From the NCBI GenBank assembly GCA_964345215.1, contig CAYFQH010000007.1, positions 1 through 53,976 of the forward strand: DNA of 53,976 bases. Direction: 5' to 3'. The stretch comes from CAYFQH01 sp964345215. Its GTDB lineage: Bacteria; Bacillota; Clostridia; Christensenellales; Aristaeellaceae. Position numbers and translations under genes: made by a program. The notes beneath the pieces are model-generated. The model made no database searches. It was not told where the DNA came from and saw nothing but the letters and a program-made list of their open reading frames with translations. Positions 47,548 through 53,976 of this stretch are shown piece by piece; positions within the stretch are counted from its first letter, which is position 1, and every line of letters begins with the position of its first letter.

Positions 47548-48750
47548 ATGGCAAAAAGTGAGAAAAAAAGAGAACCAATGTCGGTGTTGGTGCGGGTTGT
47601 TATTGCCTTGTCAGTAGTGGCTCTGGTCGCCTATGGTATTTCTGCCGCCATTGGGGTAGCGGAAAAAACAGCCTTGGCCAATCAGCAAAAAGCGGCTCAA
47701 GAGCGCAACGACCAGGCAGAACGAAATTACCAAATTGCCCTGGCCGAATATCACACTGCCGTTCAAAGCGATCAAAACAAGCCCTGGCCGGCACCAAGCA
47801 GGGCCCAAGGCTGGGAAATTATAGAATTAACGGATTTCCCCATTACGGGAAATCGCCAAGAAATTGACCGGCAAACCCTTTTGGCAAACAGCCCTTTGAT
47901 GCTCACAAACAGATGGCATGCCCTGCCACAGGATTATTACCAGAGCAAGGTAAATGTAAACCAGGGCGGCACCTTGGTTAGCTTAATGAACTATACCGAG
48001 CAAAAGGTACCCACCCGTGGGGTGAGCCTTGAAATGATGCCCCAAACAGCCGATGCCATTTTAAACTTGGTTACCCTGGCCGGCCTTCAGGAACCGCCCT
48101 TGGTTAGTTACCATATCGGCACAGGTTACCGCAGCTATGAGGACCAGGAAATACTGTATAATGAAGAACGAGCAAAATATATAGAAACCCTTCAAGGGCT
48201 GGCCCTGGATGAAAAGGTGCTGGAAAATGTCAGTGCCCCCGGAACCAGCGAGTTTCAAACGGGATTTGCCTTTCAAATTAACTTGTATAACAGCGAAAAC
48301 CCCGAGTCTGTAAGGGGGAAATTTCAAGAGAAGGACCAGGGCAAATGGTTCACTCAAAACTGTTGGCAGGAAGGGGTCATTTTCCGCTTTCCAACTAAAG
48401 ATCATCCCAACAGCCAATGGCTTGACAAATCTTTCAAAACAGGAATGACGAAAAATTATGAATTTTATCGCTATGTAGGCAAACCCCATGCGGTGGTCAT
48501 GCAGGGCATCGCCCTTGAAACAGGGGATATGACCAAACAAATGGTTTTAGAAGAATATATTGACTACTTAACGGAAAAAAGGCACATTGCTGTTTACGAA
48601 AACGGGAACCTCAAGTACGAGATATACCGCCTCACGGTAGATGAGCAGGCAGAGAGTCTTTCCATTCCTCTCCCGGTAGGCAGTTATAGCGAACCCATGA
48701 TCTCCTACGACAATATGGGCGGTGTGATTGTAGCCATTACCCATAGCTAA
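47548..48750 (+). CDS. VanY-like (M15) protein without its zinc ligands, probably non-catalytic
   Basis: 400 residues. ATG at 47548, 7 nt after AGGAG; an in-frame ATG at 47542 is too close to it. There is an N-terminal membrane anchor (VRVVIALSVVALVAYGIS) and then a coiled region. The C-terminal half follows the D-Ala-D-Ala carboxypeptidase pattern: SYHIGTGYRSYEDQ, then APGTSEFQTGFAFQI and NYEFYRYVGKPHAVV. Active VanY proteins have SEHxxGxAxD and EPWHxRYVG. Here the first His is Phe236, the Asp is Gln243 and the second His is Phe306; the catalytic Glu position is Asn303. The fold is intact and the frame open, so it may bind peptidoglycan peptides without cutting. Confidence 0.82.
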   Translation: MAKSEKKREPMSVLVRVVIALSVVALVAYGISAAIGVAEKTALANQQKAAQERNDQAERNYQIALAEYHTAVQSDQNKPWPAPSRAQGWEIIELTDFPITGNRQEIDRQTLLANSPLMLTNRWHALPQDYYQSKVNVNQGGTLVSLMNYTEQKVPTRGVSLEMMPQTADAILNLVTLAGLQEPPLVSYHIGTGYRSYEDQEILYNEERAKYIETLQGLALDEKVLENVSAPGTSEFQTGFAFQINLYNSENPESVRGKFQEKDQGKWFTQNCWQEGVIFRFPTKDHPNSQWLDKSFKTGMTKNYEFYRYVGKPHAVVMQGIALETGDMTKQMVLEEYIDYLTEKRHIAVYENGNLKYEIYRLTVDEQAESLSIPLPVGSYSEPMISYDNMGGVIVAITHS

Positions 48751-48762
48751 GTAAGTCAATTG

Positions 48763-48794
48763 AAAACCCTCCGGCCAAAGGCCGAAGGGTTTTA
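48763..48794. terminator. Bidirectional terminator between the VanY-like and aldo/keto reductase genes
   Basis: AAAACCCT-C-CGGCC, loop AAA, GGCCG-A-AGGGTTTT. Closely placed to both convergent genes. Confidence 0.9.
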
Positions 48795-48806
48795 TGTTTA
48801 AGCCAA

Positions 48807-49952
48807 TCAGCCTAAAAGCTGGGCGGCTTTTTCCATGTTGCTGATAATGGGCACTTTAAAGGGGCAGCGTTCTTCGCAGCTGCCACAGCGGATACAATCG
48901 GATCTGCCGGCATCAAGGTGCCTGTAATGGGCTTTAATAGCTGGGGGAATATCACCGCTGTTATGTAAAAGGGCCATATCCAAATATTTATTAACGGCAG
49001 CAATGTCAATGCTGCTGGGGCAGGGAAGGCAGTGGTTACAATATACGCACTTGCCTTCAAAGTTCTGTTCAAGCTTTTGTAAAAAGGGGATATAATCCCT
49101 CTCTTCTTGGCTGGCGTTTAAATACCCCAGGGCTTCATCAACTTCACTTCGGCTTTGGCAGCCTAAAAGGGTGGTGTAAACGGCGGGCCTTGTAAGGGCA
49201 TAATGAATACACTGGTGAACGGACATAGGAGCCGAAAAAGGAGTATGGTCTTTAGAGGAGAGCTTCCCGGCTCCCAAGGTCTTCATTACGCTAATCCCGA
49301 TACCCTTCTCCTCGCACAGGGCGTAAAGGCGCAACCGCTTAGGGTCAAGGGTGGTAAGGCTTTCTTCTTCCCAGTTGTTAAACATGCTGTCTAAAACCGG
49401 GGTGTTTGAAGGACTTAGGTCAAAGGCCAGGTTGATAGAGAACATCATCATTTCCGGCAGCCCTGTTCCCACCATTTGTAAGGCAATTTCCGGGTTGTGG
49501 GAGCTAAAGCCAATCATGCCGATATCCCCCTGCTTTTTAAGCTTTTGGGCGTATTCAGCAATGCCGCCGGCAAAAATTTGGTCAAGGTCCTTTTGGGTAT
49601 CAACAAAAAATAAAAAACCCACATCCATGTAACCGCCAAAAATACGCAAACAATTCTCAAAATACTTTTGAACTGTGGGTAAATCCCGGCTGATGTCGTA
49701 CTGCTGGTTAATGTCAGTAGAACCAATGGCTCCTTGAAGCATAACATCCTTGCGGCGGCTGCCAAGGGCTTTGGCGATGTTTTGGCGCACTTCCTCCCCC
49801 GGCATAAACACATCCATATAGTTAATACCCCCGGCCAAAGCGGCGTGAATAGTCTCCTCTACCTGGCTATAGGGCTTTTGATCCAAATGCTCGCAGCCCA
49901 AACCAATAATACTGGCTTTTTTGCCGGTTTTTCCAATGAAGCGGTAATCCAT
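48807..49952 (-). CDS. Aldo/keto reductase with C-terminal 2x[4Fe-4S] domain
   Basis: 381 residues from the ATG at 49952, behind GGAAAGGG. The TIM-barrel oxidoreductase part has MDYRFIGKTGKKASIIGLGC, GGINYMDVFMPGEEVRQNI and IGFSSHNPEIALQ, ISVMKTLGAGKL. Catalytic-Asp and nearby Tyr positions of classical AKRs are altered here (MDVFMPGEE in place of the usual DTA-x-x-Y-G-x-x-E), so activity is not certain. The C-terminus has CVYCNHCLPCPSSIDI and CIRCGSCEERCPFKV, two ferredoxin-like clusters. Such proteins are common in anaerobic Clostridia and probably take electrons from ferredoxin-like donors. Confidence 0.9.
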   Translation of the reverse strand: MDYRFIGKTGKKASIIGLGCEHLDQKPYSQVEETIHAALAGGINYMDVFMPGEEVRQNIAKALGSRRKDVMLQGAIGSTDINQQYDISRDLPTVQKYFENCLRIFGGYMDVGFLFFVDTQKDLDQIFAGGIAEYAQKLKKQGDIGMIGFSSHNPEIALQMVGTGLPEMMMFSINLAFDLSPSNTPVLDSMFNNWEEESLTTLDPKRLRLYALCEEKGIGISVMKTLGAGKLSSKDHTPFSAPMSVHQCIHYALTRPAVYTTLLGCQSRSEVDEALGYLNASQEERDYIPFLQKLEQNFEGKCVYCNHCLPCPSSIDIAAVNKYLDMALLHNSGDIPPAIKAHYRHLDAGRSDCIRCGSCEERCPFKVPIISNMEKAAQLLG

Positions 49953-50004
49953 AAAAAACACCCTTTCCTATGGTGATGGCAGCATGCCAAAATAATACTG
50001 ATCA

Positions 50005-50366
50005 TTAGGGGCTAAATTTTCTAAAAACCACCTGATTCCCCTCTGGGCCGGTAAAAACCATGTTAATGGCGCCCAAAGCTTTTGTGCAGGCGGAAAGAAA
50101 TAATAGGAACATTCAAGGCCTTCAAACGCTTATATTCAAGGCAAATATCCGCTATTGTAAAGGCGAGCACTATATTTTGCCCGCTGGAGGGGAAGGATCT
50201 TTCATCTTTTAAAATGGTTAGGGCTGTTTCACCGGTTAAAAGAACTTGATGAACATCATTGTTAGAACCCTTATCTACCTGAAAAATATTCTTATAGAGG
50301 TTGGCAAGGGCAGCCGCTTTTTGGCCTAGAAGGCAAACCTCTGCAATCTTTATTGTAATAAGTCAT
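50005..50366 (-). pseudogene. Decayed VOC-family (glyoxalase/bleomycin resistance-like) gene
   Basis: Minus-strand translation recovers most of a VOC protein in two frames. An ATG at 50366 is followed, one base out of frame, by LITIKIAEVCLLGQKAAALA and LYKNIFQVDKGSNNDVHQVL, then LTGETALTILKDE, NIVLAFTIADICLEYKRLKAL, ending in a stop. After a one-base frame change near 50087 the reading continues as KALGAINMVFTGPEGNQVVF with a stop at 50005. The order matches the VOC fold, including W/LGAINMxFxxPEGN. Two frameshifts (start and end) mean it is not functional unless the sequence has errors. The whole gap between neighbours (49953-50412) is explained by it. Confidence 0.75.
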
Positions 50367-50412
50367 TACTTCTTGGCGGTTTACGCGGTAAAATGAGGCA
50401 GTAAGGGTTACC

Positions 50413-50979
50413 TTAAAGGTTGAAGAAGTCAACTTTTTCAAGGGAAGCAAGGGCCCTTTTCTTAAAGGTAAACACCGCCGCCCAGGGCATTAATTGGGCA
50501 ATGGCTTTAAAGTTTTCGTAGCCAAAAGCCGGCTCATAATGGTTAATCAAGGTGGATAAGGCGGTACCGTGGCTGCCAATGGCAATGTTTTGCCCGGGGT
50601 GGCTTACTACCAGTTTTTCCATAGCTCTAAGGCTGCGGGCCTGGACTTGCTCAAGGCTTTCTCCGCCGTGGTGGGCAAAACGGAAATCCGCCCACTGGGC
50701 TTTGGCATAGGGGTCAAAATCCTCTATCCAGCCGGGCATTGCCCGCTCTTTCAGCTCATCCATGATAACAATGGGCAGCTTTTTCTGCTCGGCAAAGGCC
50801 TTTAGAGTATCATAAGCCCTTTTATAGGGGCTGGAATAGAGATAGGTGATATTTTTATTATCCAAAAAACGGTTTACAAGGCACCGATCCTCAAGCCCTT
50901 TTAAGGTAAGGGGGCGGCTCAGTTCATCGTGAATGGTTATATCTGACTGGCAGTGGCGTATAAAATACAGGCGGGTCAT
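50413..50979 (-). CDS. Histidine phosphatase (phosphoglycerate mutase-like) family protein
   Basis: 188 residues. The catalytic motif RHCQS (Arg8-His9) is in LYFIRHCQSDI. LTLKGLEDRCLVNRFL, YSSPYKRAYDTLKAF and a C-terminal IGSHGTALSTLINH carry the other phosphate-pocket residues. This is the set of a small 2H-phosphatase of the GpmB/CobC type. The substrate is unknown: such proteins act on sugar phosphates, nucleotides or cobalamin precursors. It is divergent from the CoA-disulfide reductase gene and has a palindrome in its promoter. Confidence 0.9.
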   Translation of the reverse strand: MTRLYFIRHCQSDITIHDELSRPLTLKGLEDRCLVNRFLDNKNITYLYSSPYKRAYDTLKAFAEQKKLPIVIMDELKERAMPGWIEDFDPYAKAQWADFRFAHHGGESLEQVQARSLRAMEKLVVSHPGQNIAIGSHGTALSTLINHYEPAFGYENFKAIAQLMPWAAVFTFKKRALASLEKVDFFNL

Positions 50980-51017
50980 ATATTGCTTTGCTCCTTAAGG
51001 CTTTTACTGCTTCTTTG

Positions 51018-51046
51018 ATTATAGCTTTCCCCAGGGGAAAAAACAA
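51018..51046 (-). promoter_or_regulatory. Promoter of the histidine phosphatase gene, with palindrome in the spacer
   Basis: On the minus strand TTGTTT (51046-51041), 17-bp spacer, TATAAT (51023-51018). The spacer holds a palindrome TTTCCCC-A-GGGGAAA (51026-51040), which could be a repressor site. The start of transcription would be near 51011, about 32 nt before the ATG. Confidence 0.6.
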
Positions 51047-51151
51047 TAATAAAAAATGTTTAGATTCATTACAAAGAGGGTATATAAGTTGTAGCTTATA
51101 TGCTGTGATCAATGAGAAGGAAAGAAAAAATAAAATGAAGGAGGCAACAAT

Positions 51152-52795
51152 ATGAAAGTGATTATTGTAGGCGGTGTAGCCGGGGGCGCTACTGCGGCAG
51201 CCAGACTGCGTAGATTAGATGAAGAAGCGGAGATTATGATTATCGACAGGGGGAGCCACGTCTCCTTTGCTAACTGTGGCCTGCCCTATTATTTAGGGGA
51301 TGTGATTAAAGACCAGGAAGATTTAATTTTACAAACTCCCCAGGGCTTTAAAGAAAAATATAATGTTGAGGTGCGCCTGCGTAATGAGGTTACCGGCCTT
51401 GACGCAAAAAATAAAACCATTGCTGTGCGCAACCTTGATACTGGTGAAGCGTATGAAGAAAGCTACGATAACCTGGTTTTATCCCCCGGGGCCAGCCCTA
51501 TTGTACCCCCTATTGAAGGGGCCAGGCTGCCTGGGGTGTTTACTTTGCGTACCGTGCCTGATACCCTGGCCATCGACCATTATATGACCGATAAAAAACC
51601 CAGCCATGCTGTTGTGGTGGGAGGGGGCTTTATCGGCCTTGAAATGGCGGAAAATCTATTGGAAGCGGGGATGGAAGTAACGGTGGTAGAACTTATGGAC
51701 CACGTTATTGCCCCCCTGGATGAAGATATGGCCCGGGTGGTAGAAGACTACCTCACCCAAAAGGGCATTGGCTTAAAGCTTAAAAATGGTCTGCAAAAAA
51801 TTGAGCAAGAGGGGGAGGATTTAAAAATCCATTTGCAGGATGGGGTGCTAACGGCCCAAATGGTACTTTTAAGTGTTGGTGTTCGACCGGATACCGCCTT
51901 TTTAAAGGAAAGCGGCCTTGACATGGACCCAAGGGGTGCCATTATCGTTAATAAAAAGCTGCAAACCAATTTGCCCCATGTTTATGCCCTGGGGGATGCG
52001 GCTAAAATACCCCATGGTATCACCGATACCCCTACAGTGGTGGCCCTTGCAGGCCCGGCTAATAAACAGGCCCGTATTGTAGCCGACCGCATTGCCGGCA
52101 TGAATAATAGTTATGGCGGGGCTATTGGTACATCCATTATTAAAATTTTTGATATGGCTGTGGCTACCACTGGCCTAAATGAACGGGCTGCCCAGCAGGA
52201 GGGCTATGTGTACGATAAGCTGATTATTGCCCCGGCCCCCCATGCCACCTACTACCCCGGGGGCAAAGAGATGTTTATTAAAGTGCTGTGGAACCAGCAG
52301 GATCATAAAATTTTAGGGGCCCAAATTGTGGGCTACGGCGGGGTGGATAAACGGATTGATGTCATTGCCACCGCCATAGGGCTAAATGCTCATATTACTG
52401 ATTTAACGGCCTTGGATTTGGCTTATGCTCCGCCTTTTGGCAGTGCCAAAGACCCCATTAATATGGTGGGCTTCGTGGCGGAAAACCTTATTGGAGGAAA
52501 GATGAAACTAGCATTTTGGGAAGACTTAAAAACCATACAAGAGGATGAAAATGCTCTTTTACTGGATGTACGGGAAAAAGAAGAACTGGCCGATGGAATG
52601 ATCCCCGGGGCGGTACATATTCCCTTAGGGCAGTTGCGCAAACGTATAAATGAACTGCCAAAGGATAAAAAAATATATGCCTACTGCTATTCCGGTGTAC
52701 GCAGCTATACGGCGGCCCGCATATTAATCGGCCTGGGCTATGATGGATATAACATGGCCGGGGGCTGGAGCTTATACGAAAAACAGCATAGATAA
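51152..52795 (+). CDS. CoA-disulfide reductase / NADH oxidase-like flavoprotein with C-terminal rhodanese
   Basis: 547 residues. FAD-binding opening VIIVGGVAGGATAAARLRRL; the single active-site Cys is in VSFANCGLPYYLGDV, the hallmark of CoA-disulfide reductase and NADH oxidase/peroxidase-type enzymes. NAD-binding VVGGGFIGLEMAENLLE and the second FAD motif VYALGDAAKI follow. The dimerisation domain extends to about residue 445. Then the rhodanese domain (about 450-547) has LLDVREKEELADGMIPGAVH and the catalytic Cys in YAYCYSGVRSY. This CoADR-RHD fusion can reduce CoA disulfides, polysulfides or persulfides. The start is strong (AAGGAGG). In an anaerobe it fits thiol and sulfane-sulfur metabolism or oxidative defence. 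Confidence 0.95.
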   Translation: MKVIIVGGVAGGATAAARLRRLDEEAEIMIIDRGSHVSFANCGLPYYLGDVIKDQEDLILQTPQGFKEKYNVEVRLRNEVTGLDAKNKTIAVRNLDTGEAYEESYDNLVLSPGASPIVPPIEGARLPGVFTLRTVPDTLAIDHYMTDKKPSHAVVVGGGFIGLEMAENLLEAGMEVTVVELMDHVIAPLDEDMARVVEDYLTQKGIGLKLKNGLQKIEQEGEDLKIHLQDGVLTAQMVLLSVGVRPDTAFLKESGLDMDPRGAIIVNKKLQTNLPHVYALGDAAKIPHGITDTPTVVALAGPANKQARIVADRIAGMNNSYGGAIGTSIIKIFDMAVATTGLNERAAQQEGYVYDKLIIAPAPHATYYPGGKEMFIKVLWNQQDHKILGAQIVGYGGVDKRIDVIATAIGLNAHITDLTALDLAYAPPFGSAKDPINMVGFVAENLIGGKMKLAFWEDLKTIQEDENALLLDVREKEELADGMIPGAVHIPLGQLRKRINELPKDKKIYAYCYSGVRSYTAARILIGLGYDGYNMAGGWSLYEKQHR

Positions 52796-52820
52796 GGCTT
52801 TTACACTATTGTTATACACT

Positions 52821-52856
52821 AAAGGCCCTGATTTTATTAGTGAAATCGGGGCCTTT
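52821..52856. terminator. Bidirectional terminator between the reductase and kinase genes
   Basis: AAAGGCCC-t-GATTT, 8-nt loop, AAATC-g-GGGCCTTT. The convergent genes end on either side. Confidence 0.85.
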
Positions 52857-52874
52857 GGATCATGTTGTAACGTG

Positions 52875-53681
52875 CTATGTCCATTCGTGCTCATGCTCTT
52901 TCATAAAACTTAGCACTTTTTGATAGTAGGCTAAGTGTCCTTCTCTAATCATGCGAATAGCGTTTTCATCACCTTTTGCTGCGCCTTTAGTCATATAATC
53001 GCAAAAGTCTACCTGAATACGGCGAATGCTCCAAGGGATACAATCTTTTGGACAAGGAATGCCATAGGCATTAAAAAACAGCTGGATACGCTTTTGGCGT
53101 TTATGGCGGTGCTTTGAAGTTTGGTAAGGTACGTTTTTGCCTAAAATTGAATCTGGCTCATGGGGGGTTAAGGGAACAAGGCTATATAGGGTTAGCCCAA
53201 TATCCCATAGGCGAGGCCCAGGGCAAGCGGTATCAAAATCAAAAAGTCCGATTACGGTAGTCTTGCTAAAAACAAAATTCCATAAAGCAGCATCGTTATG
53301 GCAAATGGTTTCCCACTGCTTTTTATTAAAAAGAGAGCTTGCCCACTGGTGCTTTTTTGCCGTTGGCAAAAAGCCTTCGGATACAGCATGAAGTTTTTTC
53401 ATAAAACGAGCAATGGCAATTAACGTATCGTCGCTTGTAAATAAGGAAGCATAAGGGGGCAAAGGATTACCCATAGTTTGACCGGGTAAAAAAGAAAGCA
53501 TTTCCCGGTTTTGGGAATCAATACCTAAAAAACGCGGAACGCCTGTCATCCCGACTTTTTCCAAATAGGCTAGGTACTGATGAACCATGGGAGAGCCTTT
53601 GATTTCGCGGTAAAGAATGTCGCCTTTCTTAACGACTTTGTTTATGTTACCGCCGGATAAAACCTCTTCGGTACTTTTCAA
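52875..53681 (-). CDS. Aminoglycoside phosphotransferase (APH) family kinase-like protein
   Basis: 268 residues. I chose the TTG at 53681, 7 nt after GGAGG; the frame is open upstream to 53765 but the extra part looks non-coding. The N-lobe has EVLSGGNINKVVKKGDILYR and the ATP-binding Lys region. The catalytic loop reads HNDAALWN (family HGDxxxxN; Gly is replaced by Asn) and the metal-binding loop is GLFDFDTACPGPRLWDIG. Both Asp are present, so kinase activity is plausible. Substrate unknown: the family covers antibiotics, choline, sugars and other small hydroxyl compounds. Nothing in the neighbourhood argues specifically for resistance. Confidence 0.85.
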   Translation of the reverse strand: MKSTEEVLSGGNINKVVKKGDILYREIKGSPMVHQYLAYLEKVGMTGVPRFLGIDSQNREMLSFLPGQTMGNPLPPYASLFTSDDTLIAIARFMKKLHAVSEGFLPTAKKHQWASSLFNKKQWETICHNDAALWNFVFSKTTVIGLFDFDTACPGPRLWDIGLTLYSLVPLTPHEPDSILGKNVPYQTSKHRHKRQKRIQLFFNAYGIPCPKDCIPWSIRRIQVDFCDYMTKGAAKGDENAIRMIREGHLAYYQKVLSFMKEHEHEWT

Positions 53682-53848
53682 ATAATGACCTCCAATTTTG
53701 ATTTTGAAAAATATAAAAAAGCAAATAAGATACTGACGACAATAAAAAACTTTTTCCTGTTTCACAGTTGTTGCGAATCCTCTAGGTTTCTGCTTTTTGC
53801 TAATCGTATTTTTTCAACTTAATGCAATTTGCAACAAAAATCCTGAAA

Positions 53849-53883
53849 AGCACCTTGTGGTTTTCTTCAAGATAACCTGTGCT
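53849..53883 (-). terminator. Possible terminator after the RlmD-like gene
   Basis: On the minus strand AGCAC-a-GGTT ... AACC-acaag-GTGCT then TTTT, an imperfect stem whose left arm overlaps the gene's stop codon. Weak. Confidence 0.35.
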
Positions 53884-53976
53884 AATCTGCCTTCTGCATT
53901 AAAATCACATTTTCAATGCTTCCTGTCCAGCAGAACATATCCACGGGCTGACAGGCGGTAATGGTGTAACCCCCTT
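53882..53976 (-). CDS. RlmD/RumA/TrmA-family RNA (uracil-5) methyltransferase, C-terminal fragment
   Basis: Only the last 30 codons are in the window. The minus-strand frame reads GGYTITACQPVDMFCWTGSI and then ENVILMQKAD, with a TAG stop at 53884-53882. The PVDMF-x-(x)-T pattern followed by a V/I-E-x-V-x-L end is the conserved C-terminus of the 23S rRNA m5U1939 and tRNA m5U54 methyltransferases (PVDMFPHTxHVExV). The usual His-Val before Glu is Ser-Ile here (TGSIENV). It continues past the right edge, so domains and start cannot be seen. Confidence 0.7.
   Translation of the reverse strand, partial: GGYTITACQPVDMFCWTGSIENVILMQKAD

Noticed and set aside
1..53976. tRNA, rRNA or riboswitch
   Set aside because: I looked for tRNA-like cloverleaf stems with CCA-type ends and for known riboswitch cores in the leaders and found none I could support by eye.

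Overview
The window looks like a piece of a Gram-positive anaerobe of the class Clostridia (Firmicutes); I cannot name a genus. The reasons are strong AGGAGG-type ribosome sites, near-consensus TTGACA/TATAAT promoters (several with an extended TGn -10), many bidirectional intrinsic terminators, a pyruvate kinase with the C-terminal PEP-utiliser-type domain, a DeoR-linked glycerol-1-phosphate dehydrogenase, an Fe-S aldo/keto reductase and a CoA-disulfide-reductase/rhodanese fusion. TGA ends normal genes here (for example at 22720 and 34496), so the genetic code is the usual one.

Layout. 1-4767: a sugar or glycerol-phosphate ABC importer (ATPase and two permeases, the last cut by the window edge), a DeoR regulator and a divergent glycerol-1-phosphate dehydrogenase. 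4929-8965: two paralogous secreted solute-binding-like proteins around a secreted protein broken by an in-frame TGA. 8966-11358: a decayed remnant, an intact SAM-binding protein and a decayed methyltransferase. 11334-17131 (minus): an Opp/Dpp-type importer whose 629-residue binding protein has its own promoter and is separated from the permeases by a perfect 13-bp hairpin. 17665-21353 (minus): a Big_2 surface protein and two sugar-phosphate isomerase/epimerase-like TIM barrels. 21550-29698: a YbhN-like membrane protein, pyruvate kinase, a MarR regulator with a heterodimer-type ABC exporter pair, and a PHP-domain protein.

30392-37116 is a cell-surface polysaccharide locus: a 1037-residue multi-domain glycosyltransferase followed by the complete dTDP-L-rhamnose pathway (rfbA, rfbD, rfbB, rfbC). 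37458-42160 is a GldA/GldF/GldG-type ABC system ending in a DUF4340 protein. 42189-48750 holds a run of plus-strand genes: a DUF188 protein, a methyltransferase, Hsp33, a helical-repeat protein, a zinc-ribbon/TPR/chitobiase-C membrane protein, and a VanY-like protein that has lost all three zinc ligands. 48807-53976 holds an Fe-S aldo/keto reductase, a decayed VOC gene, a histidine phosphatase, a CoA-disulfide-reductase/rhodanese fusion, an APH-fold kinase and the last codons of an RlmD/RumA-type RNA methyltransferase.

The most unusual things are the hairpin-packed non-coding stretch at 29838-30190, which shares a motif (inverted) with 17289-17500; the zinc-less VanY-like protein; the orphan binding-protein pair; and the cluster of disrupted genes between 6.3 and 11.4 kb. 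No tRNA, rRNA, CRISPR array, transposase or phage gene was seen. All family names come from motif recognition by eye; no database search was run.
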